A stretch of DNA of 64,000 bases from assembly GCA_021740905.1 (NCBI GenBank), contig JAIOYV010000014.1, positions 1 through 64,000 of the forward strand. The letters run 5' to 3'. The notes below the pieces were generated by a model. It was not told the origin of the DNA and ran no database searches. It worked only from the letters and a program-made list of their open reading frames with translations. This stretch comes from Bacteroidales bacterium (lineage in GTDB: Bacteria; Bacteroidota; Bacteroidia; Bacteroidales; M50B96). Both the position numbers and the translations under genes were made by a program. Position 1 is the first letter of the stretch; each line of letters opens with the position of its first letter. Below are positions 24,201 through 32,475 of this stretch, piece by piece.

Positions 24201-25376
24201 GGGAGATGATTTTGGGATTGTCTTATGGTGTTTTTCAAATTCACAATGTGCTATCAGGTGCTTTTGCGATTTTAGCCTTCGTTGATAGAAAATAATAATA
24301 TCACGAATTTCTTTCTTCAACTCAGTGGTCAATTCTGGATGGTGCTTTTGTTGGATTTCCCAGATGGTCTCAAACTCATCCAGATAGTCCTGTCGATAAA
24401 AAACCTGGTTTCTTAACCTGGCATGTGGGTTCTCTTCAAGTTGGTTAAATTGATATTCTCCAACTGTTTGTTTTGTAAAGTAAAGTTCTTTGCTGCGGTC
24501 GCTAATGGCTCCCAAATAACCGGATGATTGATTCTTTTGGTTGTTAATTTCTTGAAGTACAATTGCCAGTAATTCTAAATCTATCTTCTCTGATAAAGCT
24601 GCAACTCTCAATCGGTATTTTTCAATGCGTTGTTCATTTATTTTACCGTTTAACTTAATGCCAACAATATTAAATGGGTCTTTACAAATAGCCCAGGTCT
24701 GGGTTTTATTTTTATCTAATAAGTCATCTTTAAGTTTTTTACTTAAAATTTCGAGATAGTATTTCTTTTGAGTTCCCCAAACTTTGTCAAACTCATTTTG
24801 GAGGTCGGAACGATAAAAATCAGGTACATGTTTCTTGCCTGATTTTAACAACTCGAATACATATTGTCCTGGGGTAATGTCCTTATCATACAATATCTTT
24901 GCTACATCCATCCCTTCAATCGCAGTTCCCTCATCTTCCGATTTTGCTTTCCTACTACTTTTGTATCCCCTCTTTTTATTAATCATTAGAAGGACTTTGG
25001 CAAATTCTTCTTTCGATATTTTATCCCTTGCCGCATTTGCTCTTAGCCTGTGAGTAGTGAAAGTGGATCCTTTTCCTTCTTCAGCCAAGACACATCCATC
25101 CTTGATAAAACCTGATGATTTTAGGATTTCTACCAAGGCATCCCGCCTTTGTTGATATCGGTCAAGGTTTCGTCTTGCTCCCCGCTTTAAAGTTCTATCA
25201 GCATTTACAGATGTTGCCTTTCCTTTCAGGAAATCGCCTTCCTCATCAGTTGTGAGCGGAATTACACGAACCCCTAATTTAATAATCTCCGACTTCTCTG
25301 TATCGTTCTCTGCTTCTTTAACAAAGCCCCAACCAATACTTGTGGTCCCCAAATCCAGTCCTAATATTTTTTTCAT
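21210..25376 (-). CDS. cas9: CRISPR-associated endonuclease Cas9 (type II-C, large form)
   Basis: RNA-guided DNA nuclease, 1388 residues. RuvC-I is at the N-terminus (KKILGLDLGTTSIGWGF, Asp 8). RuvC-II is near residue 675 (DEIRVELAREL). The HNH domain is near residue 765 (FDIEHIIPQATLFDDSFSNK). RuvC-III is near residue 935 (DHRHHAMDALTVAF). All catalytic residues are present, so the protein should be active. The length is at the large end for type II-C but usual for Bacteroidota members. The tracrRNA is divergent just upstream and the gene heads the minus-strand operon towards cas1-cas2. Its probable promoter overlaps the anti-repeat. The PAM cannot be deduced here. Confidence 0.98.
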   Translation of the reverse strand: MKKILGLDLGTTSIGWGFVKEAENDTEKSEIIKLGVRVIPLTTDEEGDFLKGKATSVNADRTLKRGARRNLDRYQQRRDALVEILKSSGFIKDGCVLAEEGKGSTFTTHRLRANAARDKISKEEFAKVLLMINKKRGYKSSRKAKSEDEGTAIEGMDVAKILYDKDITPGQYVFELLKSGKKHVPDFYRSDLQNEFDKVWGTQKKYYLEILSKKLKDDLLDKNKTQTWAICKDPFNIVGIKLNGKINEQRIEKYRLRVAALSEKIDLELLAIVLQEINNQKNQSSGYLGAISDRSKELYFTKQTVGEYQFNQLEENPHARLRNQVFYRQDYLDEFETIWEIQQKHHPELTTELKKEIRDIIIFYQRRLKSQKHLIAHCEFEKHHKTIPKSSPLFQEFKIWQILHNLEYRNVLTKEKFCLTQEEKEQLFNELNINDSLSNLQILDILFENPKDFQLNFKNIEGNRTNASLYKAYQQILELEGEKYDFANMAAADINDPVSTKFLEIGITTDILSFNCELDGNLFDKQAIMQLWHLLYSYEGDNSRSGDESLIAKLKSDFGFSKEYAKIIAKVEFQTDYGSLSSRAIRKILPYMKAGHPYARKESDSQSEGACELAGYNHSSSFTKLENENRELKDRLDLLPKNSLRNPIVEKILNQLVNVVNAIIADESLGKPDEIRVELARELKKSANEREEMTKGINKANLNHERIRNILKDIHPFNNGVRISKNDIIKYKLYEELAPLGYKTLYTNTYIPLEKLFTKEFDIEHIIPQATLFDDSFSNKTLATRDFNSREKSNKTGIDAIVEKYGEGTKEYQRYVNNIEKLFDKGKGIISKAKYNKLLMKGTDLPDGFIERDLRNSQYIAKKAKQMLLEVVRVVNTTTGSITDRLREDWQLINVMQELNWDKYNALGLTYYEKSKDGKDIPKIKDWTKRNDHRHHAMDALTVAFTSYSHVQYLNNMSARKDESHKKYHTVYGIEQKYLYRDENGKLLFKPPIPLTEFRAEAKKHIESILISFKAKNKVVTRNKNKIKVAGKENFKERIELTPRGQLHKETVYGKIKQPVITDEKVGTKFDLEKINHVVKKVYREALLSRLIQNEGNPKKAFGGKNSPTKNPIFIDQDKTIELPERVEVQYMEDCYTIRKDITPDLKIDKIIDNGIKKILKARLNEFGNNTKEAFSNLDENPIWLNKEKGISIKRVTITGVSNAEPLHYKKNNKGERVLDFEGNPLPVDFVSTGNNHHVAIYKDENGNIEDEVVSFYEAVERVRQSLPIIDKVKNENRNWKFLFSMKQNEYFVFPSHNFDPLEIDLQDINNSKLISPNLYRVQKFSKLKYGNSFIREYVFRHHLETNVENNKVLKGVSYKQIQKTATLEKLVKVRINHLGRIVKVGEY

Positions 25377-25395
25377 CTGTTCCTGTTTTATATTG

Positions 25396-25427
25396 CAATT
25401 TTATTTATCTTCGTGCTTTGAAAGCAA
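25396..25427 (-). promoter_or_regulatory. Candidate cas9 promoter overlapping the tracrRNA anti-repeat
   Basis: On the minus strand: TTG (25427-25425, inside the anti-repeat), 21 bp, TAAAATTG (25403-25396), 7 of 8 matches to TAnnTTTG. It ends about 20 bp before the cas9 ATG. Confidence 0.4.
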
Positions 25428-25495
25428 TTCACAATAAGGATTATTCCGTTGTGAAAACATTTAAAGCGGCCACTTCGGTGGTCGCTTTCTTTTTG
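25417..25495 (+). ncRNA. tracrRNA
   Basis: Begins with the anti-repeat TTTGAAAGCAATTCACAA (25417-25434), the exact complement of repeat positions 2-19. A nexus-like hairpin follows, AAGGATTATTCCGTTGT, closely similar in layout to the nexus of known tracrRNAs. It ends with a terminator stem AAAGCGGCCAC/GTGGTCGCTTT closed by TTCG (25464-25489) and a T tract. A promoter-like TATCTTCG at 25406-25413 would start the RNA almost exactly at the anti-repeat. The function is to pair with crRNA and load Cas9. Confidence 0.92.
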
Positions 25496-25863
25496 GTGTT
25501 TTATTTTTCAAATGTAGCGATAATCTTAATCCGTGATACCCATTAATAAATCAATCCTATCATTTATTCTCGTTCCTATTTATTAACAAGGTATAGTGTA
25601 CTGGGCAATGTTGCTTGCTTTATAGATTTGCAGGATTTTATAGTAGTGGTTGAAGTTTGCAGACAACGCTATTCCGTCAGGATAATTGTCAGAGAATTTA
25701 CTCGCTTAGGATACCAAACAAACCAACTTGTTGATTATATTTCGGAAGCCGTTTATATGTCCGGTCCTTAACTTCTCCTACGCCTGCGAGGTTTAAAATA
25801 ATCAATTGTCAATAATCAATAATCATTTATTTAGGTACTTTCGCGAAATTTTTCAAACAAAGC
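25496..25863. other. Non-coding gap between the tracrRNA and the SulP gene
   Basis: About 370 bp without a supportable gene. A TACTTTCG about 25 bp before the SulP start codon resembles the TAnnTTTG element (one mismatch) and may be its promoter, though no TTTG at the right distance is seen. Confidence 0.4.
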
Positions 25864-27525
25864 ATGAGCATAATATTTAAACCCAAGCTTTTCAGTATTT
25901 TGAAGGCAGGTATTGGCCGCAAGCAAATTTCGTCGGATATTTTGGCTGGTGTGGTAGTTGGCATTGTAGCACTTCCGTTGGCCATTGCCTTTGCTGTGGC
26001 ATCGGGGGTTTCGCCCGAAAAGGGATTGATCACAGCCATTGTAGCCGGGTTTCTGATCTCCTTATTGGGAGGAAGCCGTGTGCAGATTGGTGGGCCAACC
26101 GGGGCCTTTGTGGTTATAGTGTATGGAATAGTAGAACAATACGGAATTGATGGGCTTATTATTTCGACCATCCTGGCGGGGATCATCCTTATCCTGTTTG
26201 GGGTTTTGCGGTTAGGGGCATTGTTGAAATATTTCCCACAACCCCTGATCGTAGGTTTTACCAGTGGCATTGCGGTGGTGATTTTTTCCACCCAGATAAA
26301 AGATGCTTTTGGGCTTGACATCCAAAAGGTGCCTGCCGATTTTATCGACAAATGGAGGCTCTACTTCGAGAATTTCAGCCATATTAATTTCTACGCACTT
26401 GGCATTACTTTGATCACAATATTGATTACCATTTATTTCAGAAAGATAACTAAGAAGATACCAGGTTCTTTTGTAGCTATTCTTGCTATAACGGCCCTTG
26501 TACCTATTTTCGACATTCCGGTTACTACAATCGAATCGTTTTTTGGAGGCATCCCAAATTCCTTCTCCTTTACGATCCCTGATTTTGAGATTACCAACCT
26601 GCATTACTATTTGGCACCTGCCCTGACCATCGCCTTGTTGGGGGGCATCGAATCCTTGCTTTCGGCAGTGGTTTCCGATGGGATGATCAGCGGTAAACAC
26701 CGTTCGAATACCGAACTGATTGCGCAGGGCATTGCCAATATCGTTACGCCTCTTTTTGGCGGGATACCAGCCACTGGTGCCATTGCACGGACGGCAACCA
26801 ATGTGAAGAATGGGGGACGGACACCCATTGCCGGGATTGCCCATGCCATCACCCTTTTGTTGATAATGCTCTTTTTTGGGAAATGGGCAAAGCTGATCCC
26901 AATGTCGTGCCTGGCCGGTATTTTAATCGTTGTCGCTTACAATATGAGCGAGTTGCGCTCCTTCGGCTCCATTCTTCGGGGGTCGTTCTTCGATATTATT
27001 GTGCTTGTCACCACCTTCCTATTGACCATATTGGTCGACCTTACCATAGCCATCGAAATTGGGGTAGTTTTATCGGCCCTCTTGTTTATGAAACGCATGT
27101 CGGATTTGGCTGAAAAAAGGGTAAACAACATTATTGATTCCGACATTATTGAAGATTACTCCGATTTGCCTGCCGGGATTTCGATTTACGAAATAAGCGG
27201 CCCCCTTTTCTTTGCTTCAGCCCGGACATATACCGAGGTGATAAAAGAAGTTGGATTCGAAAGCCAGATACTGATCATCCGTATGAGGCATGTTTCATTC
27301 ATCGACCAAACCGGGCTGCACAACTTGAAGGATACCATCAGGATTTTACAGGATCAGGGCGTATTGGTTATTCTGTCGGGGGTAAATAGAGACGTGATGA
27401 AAGATATTGCGAAAAACAATATTGCAAGCATGGTCAATAGTTCAAACATCTTCGACTCCTTCAACAGTGCTATAAATTATGCAAAAGCCAGGATCGATCA
27501 GGATGAAATAATCCCGGTAGCTTAA
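25864..27525 (+). CDS. SulP-family anion transporter with STAS domain
   Basis: A 553-residue inner-membrane transporter of the SulP/SLC26 family. Ten or more hydrophobic segments fill residues 20-420, including the signature LPLAIAFAVASGVSPEKGL and GPTGAFVV. A cytoplasmic STAS domain follows at about residues 435-550 (SIYEISGPLFFASA, VSFIDQTGLHNL). Substrates in this family include sulfate, bicarbonate and dicarboxylates; the sequence alone does not decide. It is a single gene with no obvious partner. Confidence 0.93.
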   Translation: MSIIFKPKLFSILKAGIGRKQISSDILAGVVVGIVALPLAIAFAVASGVSPEKGLITAIVAGFLISLLGGSRVQIGGPTGAFVVIVYGIVEQYGIDGLIISTILAGIILILFGVLRLGALLKYFPQPLIVGFTSGIAVVIFSTQIKDAFGLDIQKVPADFIDKWRLYFENFSHINFYALGITLITILITIYFRKITKKIPGSFVAILAITALVPIFDIPVTTIESFFGGIPNSFSFTIPDFEITNLHYYLAPALTIALLGGIESLLSAVVSDGMISGKHRSNTELIAQGIANIVTPLFGGIPATGAIARTATNVKNGGRTPIAGIAHAITLLLIMLFFGKWAKLIPMSCLAGILIVVAYNMSELRSFGSILRGSFFDIIVLVTTFLLTILVDLTIAIEIGVVLSALLFMKRMSDLAEKRVNNIIDSDIIEDYSDLPAGISIYEISGPLFFASARTYTEVIKEVGFESQILIIRMRHVSFIDQTGLHNLKDTIRILQDQGVLVILSGVNRDVMKDIAKNNIASMVNSSNIFDSFNSAINYAKARIDQDEIIPVA

Positions 27526-27569
27526 CATACAAAACCTACCACAGCTAAAGCTGCAAACAAAAATTTGAA

Positions 27570-27605
27570 CGCGGATGACACGGATGATACGGATGATACG
27601 GATTT
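27570..27605. repeat. Short tandem repeat (ACGGATGAT units)
   Basis: GCGGATGACACGGATGATAC followed by a further GGATGATACGGATT unit: about four near-identical 9-10-bp units in the gap after the SulP gene. Confidence 0.6.
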
Positions 27606-27781
27606 GCGCATATTTATCAAAAACGTGGAATGCCCTTTTACGATACTTTGCTTGTAAAAAACTTTGCTAAAGAAACAAAGTTTTAGGGGGTAACAACATA
27701 TTTCTATTTTTGTCAAAGTAATCTAATACGACTACTTCCAAAACAAGCATATAACCAATTTTCAGGCTTTCTGAATAATTC

Positions 27782-28240
27782 TTACTGATGCTCGCCTTTT
27801 TCAGCTTCTGTATCCAACCATTCCATTAAAAGTGTTTTCATATCTTTCGACAATTTTGCATCCCCATGCATCAAAGTATACGACCACATAGGCATTTCAC
27901 CTTCTTCAATCATTTCGGAACATTCGTTTAGGATTTTCCTTTTTTTCTTTGCAGAATAGTCTGCCCAGGTTGAAAAATTGACGTGTTCGCGGCCTTCGTC
28001 TATATGGTTTTTCAACATCCACGAAACGGGTGCAATATTGGAATACCAGGGATAAACAGTTTCGTTGGAATGGCAGTCGTAGCATGAAGTTTTGAATACT
28101 TTGCCGATTTCCATAGGAACTTGCGCGACAGTCAGATAATCTTTTTGAATATCCACTTTGGGGTTTGCTTTGTCAATCCTGAAAAATTGGATTATAATCA
28201 ATACTCCAATCACAATAAGTACAATCAATTTTGCTTTCAT
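27782..28240 (-). CDS. Haem-binding domain protein (CxxCH, membrane-anchored)
   Basis: A 152-residue protein with an N-terminal membrane anchor (AKLIVLIVIGVLIIIQFF) and a single c-type haem site SCYDCHSNETVYPWYS. This matches the small haem-binding domain family of Bacteroidota, in which the CxxCH is followed by the conserved YPWYSNIAP and NHIDEGREHVNFS. It is probably exported and attached to the membrane facing the periplasm. Redox or sensing roles are possible; none can be assigned. It is divergent from the desaturase gene. Confidence 0.88.
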   Translation of the reverse strand: MKAKLIVLIVIGVLIIIQFFRIDKANPKVDIQKDYLTVAQVPMEIGKVFKTSCYDCHSNETVYPWYSNIAPVSWMLKNHIDEGREHVNFSTWADYSAKKKRKILNECSEMIEEGEMPMWSYTLMHGDAKLSKDMKTLLMEWLDTEAEKGEHQ

Positions 28241-28506
28241 AGTTTTATTTTTATTGATCTTTACTGAATTTTAAAACATAATAATCGAATTTGACGGTTC
28301 ATTTAATTTCATCCAAATATAGAAATAGTTCTGGGATGGAGGGTCGTATCCATTTTTTTTCTTTTGAAATGAACAAACTAGAAAGCGGCTTGTTGTTACC
28401 CTCTGATTAACTATAAGAGGTTTGTTCTATTTTTGGGAATGGGAAGTATCCCGTATCATCTTTCCCTTAGACGGTCATAAATCACTTGCTATAATATGTT
28501 GTTTGA

Positions 28507-29613
28507 ATGAGTGTTGGTGCAGTAAAGTTTTTGAATACAAAAGATCCTGAATTTATCAATGAGTTGAGGAAGAGGGTAAATGCCTATTTTAAAGAGAAGG
28601 GGATATCGAGGTATGGTAACTGGAAAATGGTTTTGAAATCCATTGTCATGATGAGTTTGTTTCTTGTGCCTTATTTCCTTGTCCTTTTTTCGGGATGGAC
28701 AAGTGATTGGCTGATGTTTGCTTTGTGGATAATGATGGGTATTGGCCTGGCCGGTATCGGTATGTCGGTAATGCATGATGCAAACCACGGCTCCTATTCT
28801 AAAAATCAAAAGCTGAATGCCATTATTGGCCATGTCATATTTTTTATCGGTGGCAGCTCGCTGACCTGGAAAATCCAGCACAATCATTTACACCACGCCT
28901 ATACCAACGTGTATGGAGCCGATGAGGATATCGAGTCGATTAAAATACTACGGTTTTCGCCCCACCAAAAACGGAGTAGCATCCATCGCTTTCAATTTAT
29001 CTATGCCTGGTTTTTTTATGGCCTGATGACCTTATCACGCTATTTGATAAAAGACTACGACCAGTTGATCCATTTTAAGAAATTGGGATTGATAGAAAAT
29101 GAACGCAAAAGTTTTGGCACTTTGTTTAGCCGCCTCGTAATTTCAAAAATGGTATATACATTTTTGATGCTGATACTGCCCATCATTTTTTCACCTATTG
29201 TATGGTGGCAGACCGTGCTTTTTTTCCTTGCCATGCAATTTGTCACCGGTTTTATTTTCAGTATTGTATTTCAACCGGCACACGTAATGCCCGACTCAAA
29301 ATACCCTCTCCCCAACAAGGAAGGACAAATTGAAAACAACTGGGGCATCCACCAATTGATGACCACCACCAATTTTGCCCCTAAAAGCCGTATTTTTAGT
29401 TGGTTTGTGGGAGGCTTGAATTTTCAGATCGAACACCATTTGTTCCCAGCCATATCACACGTACATTACAAGAAGTTATCGGTGCTGGTAAAAAGCACAG
29501 CCCAGGAATATGGCCTCCCCTATAACCTTCAACCCAATTTTGCCATGGCCTTATGGAATCATGGAAAGATGTTGTATATGCTGGGAAGGCCGGGGTATAC
29601 TGCAAATATTTAG
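28507..29613 (+). CDS. Membrane fatty-acid desaturase
   Basis: A 368-residue di-iron desaturase. The three histidine boxes are HDANHGS, HNHLHHAYTN and QIEHHLFP, the last with the Gln of the front-end/acyl-CoA desaturase branch. Four or more hydrophobic segments surround them (for example MMSLFLVPYFLVLFSG and MFALWIMMGIGLAGIG). It introduces a double bond into membrane acyl chains using oxygen, so the organism meets oxygen at least at times. It is monocistronic. Confidence 0.93.
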   Translation: MSVGAVKFLNTKDPEFINELRKRVNAYFKEKGISRYGNWKMVLKSIVMMSLFLVPYFLVLFSGWTSDWLMFALWIMMGIGLAGIGMSVMHDANHGSYSKNQKLNAIIGHVIFFIGGSSLTWKIQHNHLHHAYTNVYGADEDIESIKILRFSPHQKRSSIHRFQFIYAWFFYGLMTLSRYLIKDYDQLIHFKKLGLIENERKSFGTLFSRLVISKMVYTFLMLILPIIFSPIVWWQTVLFFLAMQFVTGFIFSIVFQPAHVMPDSKYPLPNKEGQIENNWGIHQLMTTTNFAPKSRIFSWFVGGLNFQIEHHLFPAISHVHYKKLSVLVKSTAQEYGLPYNLQPNFAMALWNHGKMLYMLGRPGYTANI

Positions 29614-29790
29614 TTCTCGTTTGGTGGATGTTGCCCCCTCGACGAAATCTGTGAAAATATGTGTTATCCGTGCTTGCCGCGCTTTTTCGGCGGTGGTCAT
29701 CCGTGCTCAGATTTTTTTTTTGCTGCTTTAGCTGCTTTTAAACATTTTTTAAATCCGACTCAAGTTCATCATCATCAAGATCATTCCTAT

Positions 29791-31791
29791 TTACCCCAAG
29801 CCATTCATATAATTCGCCGGCACAGCATACCCGGCTTTTGCTGCCTGCTGGGCATATTCTCTGGCTTTCGCGTTGTCTTTCATCATAAAATAACACACCG
29901 AAATATTGTATAGTAGGCTGCCTTTGTCCTGTGTTAATTTCAGGGCCGCCTCGAAATCTTTAATGGCTTCGGGGTAGTTTGCCATATTGTATTTTGCCAG
30001 TCCTCGGTTTTGGAACAGGGAGGATTCAAATGGGTTTTCCTGGATCAAAAAATCATAATCGGCAATAGATTCTACGTATTTGCCTGAATACAGATAGGTA
30101 TAAGCCCTGTTGATGGCCACGGCCTGTAAAGGGGCCCCAACCTCAATTGCCTTCTGAAAATCGGCCAATGCTTCGGCGTACTTCTTTTGGATGCTGAAAG
30201 TGATGCCCCGGTTCACATAGCCTTTGTATTCGGTGGGACCCATCTCAACCTGCTTGCTGTAGGCTTCGTGTGCTTTGTCTATGTCGTTCCTCATTCGGTG
30301 AATGTTGCCAATATTTCCCCACACCTGCGAATCGACCCCATTGTTGGCCACCAGCACATCGTAATCGCGCATGGCCTTATCGGGCTGGCCGTTTTGTCCA
30401 TAGAAGTTTCCACGGTTTTTGTACGCCACATCCGCTGCGTGGTAGTTCTCTATGGTTTGAGTCCAAAGAGTGCCGGAGTTTTCCCACACTTTGGTTTGCT
30501 CGTGGCCACGATAGCCAAGCCATATAGTCCAGACAGCCAACACAGCGGCTGCTCCATATTTCAGAAATTTCAGCTTTTGATCTTTGTTTTCCCAGAGGTA
30601 ATTGAAACCATAAGCCAGGATAAAAAAGAGGCCAATGTAGGGCACGTAGGTATAGCGGTCGGCCATTACGGCACGGCCCACGGTTATAAATTGCAGCACC
30701 AGGGCAACTGTTATCAGGTAAAAGATCATCCCAAAGAAGAACACTTTCGTCTTGCGCAGGCTAATAATCGCGGCAGCTCCCAGAACCACGGCAATGCCAA
30801 GCATGGCATAAAAATTCCAGGGAAGGCTTCCGCCATCGGTGAGGAAAGGGTAAGGATAAAAGGTTGCAAGGTTCACCGGAACAAATAAACGGGAGATGTA
30901 CATCACAAAACCATAGCCTGCAAACACAAACTTGTTCCCGTAGCTTATCACGCCCTCTTTGGCTATGGCCCCCCCCGATTGTATTTCGATGGCCAATAAC
31001 CCAAAATATATAGACAAGGCCAGAAAGGGTATTTTTTCAATGATAGCCCGCTTATCGAACTTCCGCCCCTTAAAAAAGTCGACGGCAAAAAGCACCACAG
31101 GAAAAACCACTGCCACTCCTTTCGACAAACAAGAAAGCACAAAAAACACAAAAGCGAGGAGGATAAATTGCAGCTTGTACTTGTCGAGATATTTCACATA
31201 AAAAATCAGTGCCGACAGGAAAAAGAAGGTATATAGTACATCTTTTCGTTCCGATATCCAGGCTACAGATTCAACGTGCATGGGATGGATTCCGAACAAA
31301 ACGGCCACCATGATGGCCGGAAGTATTTTCCGATAATTCAGAAAATAAATAAAAAGGAACACCAGCAAGCTGTTCAATAGGTGGAGGATAAGATTGGTGG
31401 TGTGATAGGTTTTGGCGTTGTAGCCAGGATATAGATTATCCTTCGTTTTTTTTCCTTTTGAGTCAGCTATTGAATAATCCATGGCCAGCGATAGCATGGT
31501 CAAAGGGTGATAGTTCAGCGAAACAGGGTTGTCGGTATTGAAAAAGTATTTGGCTGTTTCCAAATCAAAATTTCTCACCATTGGATTTTCGGTTACATAC
31601 GTGGGGTCGTCCCAATTGGTCCAGTCGTTTTTAAGCGAGGGTTGATACACAATAAAGACGATGATGACAATAGCAGCCATGCTGGCCAAAAACTGCCAAC
31701 TTGTTTTGTTCGCGACAATCTGCTTTTTTTGTTTTGTCTCCTGCACAGTTTGCTTTGCCTGTGTTTTCCTTTCAAATTTCTTTTTTGCCAT
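29791..31791 (-). CDS. TMTC-like membrane glycosyltransferase-fold protein with TPR repeats
   Basis: A 666-residue protein. After a Lys-rich N-terminus there are about ten membrane segments up to residue 450, with the early loop motif NWDDPTYVTENP (Asp pair) and HPMHVESVAWISERKDVLY. Both are typical of the TMTC/PMT-like GT-C family. The C-terminal 200 residues form about five TPR units (for example AYSKQVEMGP, ALADFQKAIEVG, AIKDFEAALKL). In animals such proteins are O-mannosyltransferases; in Bacteroidota the acceptor is unknown. Surface-protein O-glycosylation would fit the T9SS cargo here, but that is inference. Confidence 0.82.
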   Translation of the reverse strand: MAKKKFERKTQAKQTVQETKQKKQIVANKTSWQFLASMAAIVIIVFIVYQPSLKNDWTNWDDPTYVTENPMVRNFDLETAKYFFNTDNPVSLNYHPLTMLSLAMDYSIADSKGKKTKDNLYPGYNAKTYHTTNLILHLLNSLLVFLFIYFLNYRKILPAIMVAVLFGIHPMHVESVAWISERKDVLYTFFFLSALIFYVKYLDKYKLQFILLAFVFFVLSCLSKGVAVVFPVVLFAVDFFKGRKFDKRAIIEKIPFLALSIYFGLLAIEIQSGGAIAKEGVISYGNKFVFAGYGFVMYISRLFVPVNLATFYPYPFLTDGGSLPWNFYAMLGIAVVLGAAAIISLRKTKVFFFGMIFYLITVALVLQFITVGRAVMADRYTYVPYIGLFFILAYGFNYLWENKDQKLKFLKYGAAAVLAVWTIWLGYRGHEQTKVWENSGTLWTQTIENYHAADVAYKNRGNFYGQNGQPDKAMRDYDVLVANNGVDSQVWGNIGNIHRMRNDIDKAHEAYSKQVEMGPTEYKGYVNRGITFSIQKKYAEALADFQKAIEVGAPLQAVAINRAYTYLYSGKYVESIADYDFLIQENPFESSLFQNRGLAKYNMANYPEAIKDFEAALKLTQDKGSLLYNISVCYFMMKDNAKAREYAQQAAKAGYAVPANYMNGLG

Positions 31792-32475
31792 ACTATTATC
31801 CCTTGGTGGTTTGCTTCAAAATCAATTTCAAAAGTATAAAAAAAATGGATGTAAGTTCGGAGTTCAAAGTTAAGAAGTTCGGAGTTGAAAACGCATGAAG
31901 TTCGGGGTTGAAAAGTCCTGAATTATCAGGTTGAAAATTTAAAGATGCGTGGGTGCCGGTTGCTGGTTTCGGATATCGGGTTTCGATTAATTGTTGATTG
32001 TGATAAGCGTCTGGGGACAGCCGACTGAGGACTGAAAACTGCCTACTCAGAATTGTCCGTATACGTACAGTCAAATCATTGTTTCGGACACATTCTGAAG
32101 AGTGAAAAATAACTAAAACCTTATTTACAAATTGGTTAAACCTACTGGCATAATTACTGTAAAATTTATGATCATTAAAAAGAAAGCTTAGACAAAAAAA
32201 ATATTACCTTAATTTTAGGTAAGTATGGTTAGTTAATAGACAGAATCCCGCTTTAGAAGTGGGATTCTATTTTTTGTGCCACGGACGCAATTCTGAAATC
32301 ACAAATTCCTAATCCTTTCCCTGAAATCTAATTTCCCTAATTTCCCAATTTTCATCCACCGAAGCTTTAGCGAAGATGGACCTCAATCACCTAATTTCCT
32401 ATTTCCTCAATCAACACATCCACATATTCCCAAAATCTCTTGTACCTTTGTTCCTGACATAATGAGATATAAAAC
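31792..32475. other. 684-bp non-coding gap with low-complexity repeats and an orphan terminator
   Basis: No supportable protein gene. 31851-31915 has AGTTCGGAGTTCAAAGTT-type units. 32010-32047 has GACTGAGGACTGAAAACTGC-type units. 32300-32420 has CCCTAATTTCCC-type units with a CCGAAGCTTTAGCG element. An intrinsic terminator lies at 32242-32275. TACCTTTG at 32443-32450 is a plausible -7 element for the M20 gene. Confidence 0.6.
32242..32275 (+). terminator. Orphan intrinsic terminator
   Basis: AGAATCCCGCTT, loop TAG, AAGTGGGATTCT (one G-T pair) then ATTTTTT on the plus strand. No plus-strand gene lies upstream for several kilobases, so it may end a small RNA. Confidence 0.75.

Noticed and set aside
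30187-30888. 233-residue plus-strand ORF
   Set aside because: Entirely antisense to the TMTC-like gene, with no domain and His/Val-rich shadow composition; the opposite strand carries clear motifs.
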